Shown in pieces: positions 41,944 to 49,594 of a stretch of 64,000 nt of DNA. Source of the DNA: JAHZKN01 sp965250205 (GTDB lineage Bacteria > Pseudomonadota > Alphaproteobacteria > Rhizobiales > Hyphomicrobiaceae). A program made the position numbers and the translations under genes. The stretch lies in NCBI GenBank assembly GCA_965250205.1, contig CBDFNK010000023.1:434001-498000 (forward strand), in the 5' to 3' direction. Under the pieces are notes generated by a model, which searched no databases, was not told where the DNA came from, and saw only the letters and a program-made list of their open reading frames with translations. Numbering within the stretch: position 1 is the stretch's first letter; each line of letters starts with the position of its first letter.

Positions 41944-44193
41944 ATGGGGACTGGTTCGCACAACAATCGGGTCGGCCAAGTTGCGTCTCGTCCAACGCCT
42001 GCAATCTGCTGGATGATGTTGGCGCTCATAGGCGCAGTTGGTGTCATGCTCCGCCCCACCATGGCTGAAGATAGCAATGCGACGAGTGCTGGCTACACAA
42101 TCGCTGTTCACATCAGTTCCTCGGTAGAAGAAAACGGTCCTGAAGAGGTCTTTGCAATTCAGGATTTTGTTCGCCGCCGCGCCGAAATGATCAACGCCCA
42201 AGGTGGGGTCAAAGGCCGGACACTCAATATACGTTTCTTTGACGATAAGACTGACGTCAAGAAAACGATTGCCAATGTTGATGAAGCGCTCGCAGATCCC
42301 AGATTGCTGGCCATGGTTGGCATTTGGAATTCGACGCGCGGTTCGCAGGTCATGGATACTGTTGGTGCATCCGGCAAAGCGTTTATTTCCGAATTGTCTG
42401 TTGAAGACCTGTTTGCCAACCACCGCAATATCTACACGCTTACCCGTGCTGTCAGCGACGAAGAAGATGTCTTTGTATCATTCGCCAACGGTAAGTTCCA
42501 ACGTCTGGCATTTATTGGGTTAGAGAATGACCTTTACACGCGCGCGTTTCATGATCGCTTAGCCGCATCAGATGCCAAAGTTCCGATGGTCGCCTCGTCA
42601 TGGATCAAGGGTAAGGTCGAAGATAACGGGGCTGAAATTGATCGAGTGATTGCCGAAATTAAAGCCAAGAACGCAGATATTTTATTTCTGTCGGTAGGCT
42701 CACAGCGTGGCTCCAAGGTTTTGGAAAGACTGGCAAAATCTGACATAGAGATCCCAGTATTCATAGCGCTTGGTTCCATTAATGGTGTTGTTTCCCACCC
42801 AACAGGTGGCGGCAAACATTATCTCGGTTCGTTTTATGAAATTGCAGAAGGCGGGATTGCCAATCTCAACAACGAACGTTTGGAACAATTAATGCGAAGT
42901 CCAGACCGTATGCCCGCAGTGCGCAGTTTTTCCCCTTACGCAGTTGGCTACGGTGCCCGCTACGCAGATCTGGTTGCAATGTTGGCTGAATTTGCCGAAG
43001 CAAGCCCCTCACCCAACCCGGCGCGTATGGCGGACTACATCGTGGATGAGCTTGGCAAGCTGCGCAAAGGGAAGCGGGTCTGGCGCGGATGGGCACAAGA
43101 TTGGACGTTTACCGATGCGCAGGCGTCAGGGGAACATTCTTTGTTGGTTTGGCGACCTAAAGCCAAGTCCAAGTCAATTCTAGCACCGCAACAATACGTT
43201 CGTCGTGGTGGCAGTGTGAAATCGGTACCGGTGCTCTACGTGCACCTCGATATGGTGTCGATCTCTCATGTTGATAGCAACAACCGCAGTTTTGAGGCAG
43301 AGTTCTTTTTCACAATGCGTGCCAACAAACAAATTCCGATTAGCACCATTGAATTCACCAATGCCATGCGTTCTGGCGACTCTGCACAGCCAATGATCAA
43401 TGTGCGACGGGTGCACGAGGAGACGTCGTCAGGTGATGATGATCTTGTCTCGCGCATCTATCGAGTGGCGGGACGGTTTCGTTTTGATCCAGATCTCAGG
43501 AAATATCCATTTGACGAGCAAATCTTCTCAATTTCATTCCAGCCGGCCACGATGGAGGCTGCATTCTTCCTTCAACCACCAGCCGATGACATACGTGCAG
43601 ATATCTTCCAGGTGGATGGCTGGAAAATGCATTCCCATTATGTGGGCACCAACGAGCTGATTATTCGCTCGATTGAAAGCGCCACGGGTGGTGAGAAGGT
43701 TCTGCCGTACTACAATTTCAACTATACCTGGGTGATGCACCGGCAGGTGATTGACTATTTGCTGCGCGTGATTGTGCCGTTGGCGTTTATTATGATCGTT
43801 GCTTATGTGGCGCATTTCATCCCAACGGCACGCTTTGAAGCTGTGATGGGTATTCAAGTGACGGCGCTGCTGTCGGCTATAGCGCTCTATTTGGCGCTCA
43901 ATCAGCCCGCTTCAGATAAGGCAACGTTGTCAGATATTATCTTTGTCATGGCCTATGCCTCGATCACAGTGATGATTACGCTTTCGGTGTTGGAGGTGAA
44001 TCAATCTCTCGTTGGCTCAACCAACGGCCTCAAAATTGTACACTTTGTGCAGATTTATCTGGTGCCACTTTTTGCCATGGGCATGATTGCTTATATTCTC
44101 ATTTCCGCCGCCAACCCGATCACCTTGCAAAGAATTTGGAGCGTGGTCTGGCCTTATGGCACGGCATCAGCCGTCTTGCCTGGGCCCGTTTGA
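41944..44193 (+). CDS. Periplasmic binding protein-pentameric ligand-gated ion channel fusion
   Basis: About 750 aa. A signal segment (LALIGAVGVML, ~27-37) leads to a type I periplasmic binding domain (~50-405), like those of branched-chain amino-acid ABC systems: AEMINAQGGVKGRTLNIRFF and AMVGIWNSTRGSQVM. A Cys-loop receptor-like module follows (~428-725). Its beta-sandwich begins VLYVHLDMVSISHVD and contains RKYPFDEQIFSISF (521-534), the Pro-loop region, which lacks flanking cysteines. Four membrane helices are at about 608-628, 632-654 (pore-lining M2), 661-685 and 699-722. It should form a pentamer gated through a periplasmic ligand. The start may be GTG 41941 or ATG 41944. It overlaps convergent ppk2 by 27 bp. 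Confidence 0.85.
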   Translation: MGTGSHNNRVGQVASRPTPAICWMMLALIGAVGVMLRPTMAEDSNATSAGYTIAVHISSSVEENGPEEVFAIQDFVRRRAEMINAQGGVKGRTLNIRFFDDKTDVKKTIANVDEALADPRLLAMVGIWNSTRGSQVMDTVGASGKAFISELSVEDLFANHRNIYTLTRAVSDEEDVFVSFANGKFQRLAFIGLENDLYTRAFHDRLAASDAKVPMVASSWIKGKVEDNGAEIDRVIAEIKAKNADILFLSVGSQRGSKVLERLAKSDIEIPVFIALGSINGVVSHPTGGGKHYLGSFYEIAEGGIANLNNERLEQLMRSPDRMPAVRSFSPYAVGYGARYADLVAMLAEFAEASPSPNPARMADYIVDELGKLRKGKRVWRGWAQDWTFTDAQASGEHSLLVWRPKAKSKSILAPQQYVRRGGSVKSVPVLYVHLDMVSISHVDSNNRSFEAEFFFTMRANKQIPISTIEFTNAMRSGDSAQPMINVRRVHEETSSGDDDLVSRIYRVAGRFRFDPDLRKYPFDEQIFSISFQPATMEAAFFLQPPADDIRADIFQVDGWKMHSHYVGTNELIIRSIESATGGEKVLPYYNFNYTWVMHRQVIDYLLRVIVPLAFIMIVAYVAHFIPTARFEAVMGIQVTALLSAIALYLALNQPASDKATLSDIIFVMAYASITVMITLSVLEVNQSLVGSTNGLKIVHFVQIYLVPLFAMGMIAYILISAANPITLQRIWSVVWPYGTASAVLPGPV

Positions 44194-45060
44194 GACAATT
44201 TTTGTATCTATTTCACCAATCACATTTGGGTCTTTGCCATCGTAATCTATTGCCGTCAGCATAGATTTAATAGATTCCAGGCGCGCGCGGCGTTGGTCAT
44301 TGGCATGGATGATGGTCCACGGGCTTGTGGCGGTATGCGAGAACCGAAACATTTCGTTTTCAGCTTCGGTATAGGCCTCCCATTTTGACATCGCTTTAAT
44401 GTCAATAGGACTGAGCTTCCAATGTTTCAGTAGGCTATGGCGCCGTTCATGGAAACGCTTCAATTGCATCTCACGACCAATGGTTAGGTAGAATTTAAAG
44501 AAGTGAATGCCATCGCGCACGAGGAGCGCTTCATAGTCGGCCACTTCTCTTAGGAAGCTTGCCAGCTGCGCTTCGTTGCAAAAGCCCATCACCCGCTCGA
44601 CGCCAGCACGATTGTACCAAGAGCGGTCGAACAGCACGATATCGCCGTTTGTGGGCAGATGTGTCCCGTATCGCTGAAAATACCATTGGCCTTGTTCGGT
44701 TTCGGTTGGCTTTGTGAGCGCGACAGAACGGGCATGGCGTGGATTGATATACTGCAAGGTGCGTGAGATGCAGCCGCCCTTGCCCGCAGAATCACGCCCT
44801 TCATAAAGAGCAACAACCCGTTTGCCTGTTTTCTTGACATCGACCTGCAATTTTACAAGTTCATGTTGCAACTCAAGCAGTCGTTTTTCATACCGCTTCT
44901 TTTTGATACGTTGGTCATAAGGAAAGCCGCCTGACGCGAGAGCTGTGTCTTTGACGATGTCCGGCAATTGAGGGTCATGAATGTCGAAATTGGCGAGCGG
45001 GTCCGGCAGGGTCTTAGCTTTGGTTTTTTGCGTTTGGTTGCGCTTATTGTCATTGGCCAT
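44167..45060 (-). CDS. ppk2: Polyphosphate kinase 2
   Basis: A 297-aa PPK2-family nucleotide phosphotransferase. Walker A is YEGRDSAGKGG (about residues 86-96) and the Walker B-like lid segment is LFDRSWYNRAGVERVMGF. Additional family parts are FYLTIGREMQLKRFHER and SPIDIKAMSKWEAYTEAENEMF. It uses polyphosphate to make GTP/ATP or the reverse; the single-domain length fits class I PPK2. The ATG start lies 434 bp from the next gene. Its 3' end overlaps the channel gene on the opposite strand by 27 bp, so antisense pairing of the transcripts is possible. Confidence 0.93.
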   Translation of the reverse strand: MANDNKRNQTQKTKAKTLPDPLANFDIHDPQLPDIVKDTALASGGFPYDQRIKKKRYEKRLLELQHELVKLQVDVKKTGKRVVALYEGRDSAGKGGCISRTLQYINPRHARSVALTKPTETEQGQWYFQRYGTHLPTNGDIVLFDRSWYNRAGVERVMGFCNEAQLASFLREVADYEALLVRDGIHFFKFYLTIGREMQLKRFHERRHSLLKHWKLSPIDIKAMSKWEAYTEAENEMFRFSHTATSPWTIIHANDQRRARLESIKSMLTAIDYDGKDPNVIGEIDTKIVSNGPRQDG

Positions 45061-45494
45061 CTGGTGAGCTCCCGCCTCTATATCGTCGCAATTGCCGCTG
45101 CAATCGCTTGGTGAGACTCAAATCTTAGCCCCATACGCCCTTGTGACCCAAATTGGTGGCGTCCACCGCGCCGGACGAGCCACGCCAGGTACTTGGGCGC
45201 ACCCATTGGGACGCGCCGCACCACGGCCGAAAAGTCTGCGCACGGCTGTCATTGTGAAGTGGCGCATCTGTGGAAAAATATGCGTGCATTTCACCGACAC
45301 TTCGCCGCCGTACTCCGGTCAAAAACACCCAATAGATCGATAGATGGATCACGAGGGCCTTGGGGGCTGATGGGACATTTAAGGCAACACATGTTTGCGA
45401 ACTGGGTGTTGGGCGTTGTGTGGCGGCTTGAGAAATCGAGCGCTGCAAATTGGCGTCGGCGTTTGGGCGTAAACGAGTTTAATAGGCAAACCCC
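45061..45494. other. Intergenic region between divergent ppk2 and the 915-aa gene
   Basis: 434 bp without an accepted gene. Frames of 80-118 codons exist on both strands but lack ribosome binding sites and show Arg/His-rich translations typical of shadow frames. A degenerate piece near 45375-45415 faintly recalls the CCAACA hairpins. No promoter pair was assigned. Confidence 0.45.
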
Positions 45495-48242
45495 ATGGCG
45501 TATGCGTCTCAGCCGCGTGACCGAAACAGATTTGACCCGAGGTCTCTGAAGCTCGATTTTGCGCCAGAGGATGAAGACTGGCGGCAAGATCCAGAAACAA
45601 AACGGGACTTCAAAAAGTATATTCTCGTCATTGGTCTCGGCGCGTTGTCGTGGGTTGCCACCTATATTGGTATGCTGGAGTTGATCCAGGCCAATCTTGG
45701 AACGCTGCCCTTTGCCCATAAAGTTGTCATTGGATTTTCCGTCGCCATGTTGATGGTGATGATCGTCTGGCTGCTTGATCAGATGTTTAAGCCACATGCT
45801 GGCTTCGTCAAGCTGGCCTACGTTGGCGGATATCTGTTTTTGACTCTGATCTCAGTTGGTTTTGGTTTCGGGTTCTATTGGAAGGTTTTAGAAAGCCGGA
45901 CCGAAGCGTCGCGCTCGGCAGAATCGGCTGTTGGCCAAGTGCAAAGTTCACTGAACGGGGCATCGACACGCCTTGAGCAATTGCAGGCAACGCTGACCCA
46001 ATTGGCAGTTGTGTCCCAAAAGAAGTCTGAGCTTGAACGCACCAAGGGCACCTCGTGCCCAAACAGCCGTCCAGGTGACGGTCCGCGGCGTAAAATGCGT
46101 ACGGAAGACGCAGCAAAGTTTACATTTTCGTCTGAATTTGTTGCTGGCCGCGTTGGCGCAATCAAAAGCGATATGAAAGCGCTCGATAGCGATCTTATCA
46201 AGATTGCCAAGAAGGACCCAGCAATTGTCGATCCCAAGTCGGGCACGCGCAATGAGTTTATGCGCGCCCTCGGTCGCAAACTTGATCTCACGGTTACGGG
46301 CTTCAACGCGTTTCGAACCGATCCCCAATTAAAACAACTGCGATCAGATTTGGCAGAGCGTTCCGATAAAACCGTGTTTAAAGCGGCGAGTGGGAAGACC
46401 TTTTCCTGTCCCGACGCGCAATTGCAGCAGGCTTTGCGTGGCGCTGTGCGCGCGCTTGATCAATTGCCGACCCTCGACAAACCCAAGATCGCTGTTGTCG
46501 AAGGTTCTGAAGCGACGATTGAAGCGTTTCGCCGTCTGACAGCGACGTTGCAAGGTTTGTTGACGTTCAAATTGCCACCCTCTGCCGATGAACTGCGCGA
46601 CCTTCAGCAAAAGGCCATTCGCCAGGCGGTCAGCAAAACGGACCAGGTCAAGCTTGCGACGGTAACCGCGGGTCTATCCTCCCGCGATTATGTTCCACTG
46701 GCGATTGCTTTGTTTGTTGATCTCTGTCTGCTTTTGGTCTCAATGGGCCGGGCCACCAATCGCATTGAAAACCTTGTGCCAAAAATGCGGGCTGCTGAGC
46801 GCGGTCCAGTGATCGAAATTCTGTCTCGCTTCAAAGAGATCCATCGCGATCCACAGGTGCGTGATAATTTTGAAATTTTCCGCCATGTCGTCTTTGATCA
46901 AAACGGCGACTACTATGTTGCTGTACCGCTTGATGCCCCATTCCGGGGCAACCCGCGCGCGCCTCAAGGCGAACAATACGGTACCGAGCAAGCACAGGAG
47001 CTGCAAAATGAAGCCCACTTGCTCGCTAACCTGTTCACGAGTTTTGAAAAAGAACGCATCTTCCGGCGTGTCTACAATCCATTGCTGCTCAACACGCGCG
47101 CCATCCAGAAACGGTTAGCGCGCCAAGGCAGTAAGTTTGCAAGCTGTGAGGCATTTCGCGTCTACAAGTTCCGCGACGGGGCTTGGTCAGAAATTATTCT
47201 AGGCGCTGTGATGGGTGCCGCGCGTCGGGCTGAAACTAAGCGCCGTCGGGCGCAACTGGAAGAAGACCTGTCTTCAGCAAAGACGGGCGGTCAGAATGCA
47301 GAAACATTTGCACCGTTCGCTGGCGCGGAAACGTCACAGCCGCCTATGACTTCCACGGCGGATGCCCTGTCCTCAAAAATGCGGAAAACGACGCAAACGG
47401 CGGCCTATGACTTTGCTGCTGGGGTGCACGGTCCAAATCACCCCAGTCCAGATCGTGATCCCGTGTACACGGGTGCAGATCAAACCCCACGATACGCAGG
47501 ACGTGACACGGGCTGGCCGTCTTCCACCACTCAGTCAACCAAAGCTGAGGTTACCCCAGAGCATGAAGCCAAATTTGGTCCCTATGCCATGCATATCAGC
47601 GATAGCGGTGAAAACGATGATGCTATCGCGGAAGTGCCAGAATTAGAGCCACTTCCCGTTGGCGCAGAAGAGGCAGAAGTGACCTTGACGTCGCCAACCA
47701 GGGATCATGATCTGGATGACGACAGTGTTGAGGAGGAACGTGCAACAGAAAATGGTGTGCAGGTGGAGCAGCGCGTACAGCCACCGGCGATCCCATCTCA
47801 CTCGATCCTAGCTGATACATTTCCGGTTCGTGATGCGCCGGTGGAAATGACCCCACGACCAACGAGTGAAGCCACGTTGGCGACGCCACTTACGGTTAAC
47901 ACCGAGTTAACAGACAGCCATGTCGATGTGGTTTTGACGCGAGACACGGCAACAATTTCGGTGCCTGTCACCGAAGCAACACTGCCTAATGGTGTTGCAG
48001 GTTTGATGCGCAAGGCGTTGCAAGCGGCGAATGAAGAACTCAGCGGCTCGGATGCGGTGCCATTGGCCAATACTTTAGACCCTGAATTGGCCATAAAAGT
48101 TGACAATGAAGAGGCTCCAATTGCGCTTACCTACCAACCAGACGAAGACGAAATTGATGTGATAGATCAGATGGTTGAAGTGCATGACGGCGAAGAAGTC
48201 TCACGCCTTGCAAGTCGGTTTGCGGCGCGTACGGACGTATAA
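45495..48242 (+). CDS. Large four-span membrane protein with long acidic cytoplasmic tail, unknown
   Basis: A 915-aa protein. Three hydrophobic segments in residues ~43-127 (ILVIGLGALSWVATYIG, VVIGFSVAMLMVMIVWLL, AYVGGYLFLTLISVGFGFGFYW) are followed by a ~270-residue, partly coiled-coil domain with two cysteines (residues ~190 and ~300). A fourth segment (~398-416, YVPLAIALFVDLCLLLVSMG) then leads to a cytoplasmic part. Residues ~430-590 look folded; the last ~320 residues are low-complexity, acidic and rich in Thr/Glu/Asp/Pro. I do not recognise the family. The layout (tetraspan with a coiled-coil extracytoplasmic loop) suggests a scaffold or mechanosensory role, which is speculation. Confidence 0.7.
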   Translation: MAYASQPRDRNRFDPRSLKLDFAPEDEDWRQDPETKRDFKKYILVIGLGALSWVATYIGMLELIQANLGTLPFAHKVVIGFSVAMLMVMIVWLLDQMFKPHAGFVKLAYVGGYLFLTLISVGFGFGFYWKVLESRTEASRSAESAVGQVQSSLNGASTRLEQLQATLTQLAVVSQKKSELERTKGTSCPNSRPGDGPRRKMRTEDAAKFTFSSEFVAGRVGAIKSDMKALDSDLIKIAKKDPAIVDPKSGTRNEFMRALGRKLDLTVTGFNAFRTDPQLKQLRSDLAERSDKTVFKAASGKTFSCPDAQLQQALRGAVRALDQLPTLDKPKIAVVEGSEATIEAFRRLTATLQGLLTFKLPPSADELRDLQQKAIRQAVSKTDQVKLATVTAGLSSRDYVPLAIALFVDLCLLLVSMGRATNRIENLVPKMRAAERGPVIEILSRFKEIHRDPQVRDNFEIFRHVVFDQNGDYYVAVPLDAPFRGNPRAPQGEQYGTEQAQELQNEAHLLANLFTSFEKERIFRRVYNPLLLNTRAIQKRLARQGSKFASCEAFRVYKFRDGAWSEIILGAVMGAARRAETKRRRAQLEEDLSSAKTGGQNAETFAPFAGAETSQPPMTSTADALSSKMRKTTQTAAYDFAAGVHGPNHPSPDRDPVYTGADQTPRYAGRDTGWPSSTTQSTKAEVTPEHEAKFGPYAMHISDSGENDDAIAEVPELEPLPVGAEEAEVTLTSPTRDHDLDDDSVEEERATENGVQVEQRVQPPAIPSHSILADTFPVRDAPVEMTPRPTSEATLATPLTVNTELTDSHVDVVLTRDTATISVPVTEATLPNGVAGLMRKALQAANEELSGSDAVPLANTLDPELAIKVDNEEAPIALTYQPDEDEIDVIDQMVEVHDGEEVSRLASRFAARTDV

Positions 48243-48395
48243 AACTGGTCGCGGCAACAAATAAAGTGTCCAAAATTGGGCCTCACAGAAACGGTTGCTT
48301 AAACTTTGTCGGTGCAGACTCTATTTCGAACAATGGCCGTCCTTGCAGTCACGATCTGCGAGAGGCAGAAGATAAAGAGATTGAGGAATCCACTC

Positions 48396-49025
48396 ATGAG
48401 TGAAAAGGCGACTTCGGCGATGCATGTCATCAAGAAAGAGGACAAACAAGCTGTCCTGCGTGCATTCATCTCCCAAGCCTTGGAGGCGCGCCGGAAGGTA
48501 CCTGTTTCTGCTGGTTTGTCTTTGAACTTTAGTGTTATCGCTCGCTCGCCATACAGCCCCGTTGCACGCGCCGTTGCAGAACTTTCTGATGACCTGGCCG
48601 CTCTTGGTATTTCCGTCTATGCCGTTTTTGCCTCCCTTGGCTCAAATGGATCAGCTGCAAAACGCCAAGATAACAATTCAGACGTTAACGGCACCCGCGT
48701 CATTCAAGATGCGCGCCTACTTGATGTGCATGAAGTGCTTCTTCTTGACAACAATTCTTCATGGATAGGCGATTGCATGCGTCGTGATCCAGCCCAATGT
48801 GACGCCTATGAGCGCTATAGTAGCAATTGCGCGTTTACCAACGCGAGTGTACGGTCATCTTTTGAACAGCTATGGAATGGCGCGCGGCCTGTGAAATCTA
48901 TGTGGTTATCGCAACCTTGTGACGAGGCGCAAACGGTCATTTCAGATCAGGAATTTATTGCAACGTCCGCTGTTATGTCACCTTTGGAAGACATCAGCTC
49001 ACGGGCTCCGTCAACCCGCCACTAG
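48396..49025 (+). CDS. Conserved-looking soluble protein, function unknown
   Basis: A 209-aa protein with no signal peptide or membrane segment. The N-terminal region contains KKEDKQAVLRAFISQALEARRKVP. A segment with alternating hydrophobics (YSPVARAVAELSDDLAALGISVYAVFASL) looks like an alpha/beta domain. Later parts include SSWIGDCMRRDPAQCDAYERY with two cysteines. I start at ATG 48396 because TTGAGGAATC precedes it; the frame is open from 48306. It lies 153 bp after the 915-aa gene in the same direction and may be co-transcribed. Its TAG stop (49023-49025) coincides with the start of a family A repeat. No function assigned. Confidence 0.6.
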   Translation: MSEKATSAMHVIKKEDKQAVLRAFISQALEARRKVPVSAGLSLNFSVIARSPYSPVARAVAELSDDLAALGISVYAVFASLGSNGSAAKRQDNNSDVNGTRVIQDARLLDVHEVLLLDNNSSWIGDCMRRDPAQCDAYERYSSNCAFTNASVRSSFEQLWNGARPVKSMWLSQPCDEAQTVISDQEFIATSAVMSPLEDISSRAPSTRH

Positions 49026-49150
49026 AGCCTCGCGCATTTTCTCGTACCAGCGAGGCTATTTGCGCGACGCTCTATCTCATGACTCTATCCGAAGACTGGC
49101 GATCAACTTATCTGCTCAAAGTCGAAGCCAACTTTTCGCAAGGTCGATCT
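49022..49150 (-). repeat. Two-hairpin intergenic element, family A, copy 5
   Basis: A 129-bp copy in reverse orientation bounded by CTAG on both sides. The left CTAG holds the stop codon of the 209-aa gene. Two GATAGAG units are present. The TAGAGC hairpin is intact except for one mismatch. Confidence 0.88.
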
Positions 49151-49179
49151 AGATCATGTTCGAGCCAAAACAAAAAGAT

Positions 49180-49221
49180 TAGAGCACGCCCACTGTTTCA
49201 ACCTAAGCAGATTGTGCTCTA
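49180..49221. repeat. Short TAGAGCACG hairpin (family B), second complete copy
   Basis: TAGAGCACGCCCACTG begins and TTGTGCTCTA ends this 42-bp hairpin, homologous to 40287-40329 including upstream aaaacaaaaag. It directly follows a family A copy. Confidence 0.85.
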
Positions 49222-49594
49222 GGTTTTATATCTGCGGGCGAAACGCACCGCGCCAAAGGCCCAACTAATCCGTTTTTGAATGCCCGTCTGGTTCATTCCA
49301 GATGGGCATTTTTTTTGTATGCCTGTCAGGTGGGAATATGGCCTCGGAGGCGTGTGCGGTGCAGCACTTGGCCGCCGTTGCTCACCCGTGGCAAAAACAA
49401 GGCGCATTCCGCGGTATCAAGCGATAAGTCCTCCATTATCGTCAATGTTTTGTCATTGGAGTCTGATGGTCTTCAGATCCGACCGTCACGACCCCTACTA
49501 TGATCAACCTTCGGTGAACCTTGCGCTCGTTTCAGGCGACCCAACTTTGCCGGTGATGACCTTTTTTTGAGCCCCATTTTGAGGAAGAACCCCA
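49222..49594. other. Intergenic stretch before the alpha-2-macroglobulin gene
   Basis: No accepted gene. It contains the terminator at 49279-49316 and then about 280 bp leading to the alpha-2-macroglobulin gene, whose promoter should lie here. An AAGGTTGATC-like piece of a repeat is not present beyond 49221. Confidence 0.4.
49279..49316 (+). terminator. Strong Rho-independent terminator
   Basis: AATGCCCGTCTGG and CCAGATGGGCATT pair over 13 bp with one G-T pair and a loop of six bases, followed by a run of eight T. The nearest upstream plus-strand gene ends 250 bp away, past two repeat elements, so it may end a long 3' UTR or a separate small RNA. Confidence 0.85.

Noticed and set aside
45193..45549. 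118-codon plus-strand frame upstream of the 915-aa gene
   Set aside because: It overlaps the start of the real gene in another frame and shows a Trp/Arg/His-rich composition typical of shadow frames.
49150..49310. tRNA gene near ttcgagcc
   Set aside because: No cloverleaf can be drawn around the ttcgagcc at about 49159; the match to a T-loop is by chance.
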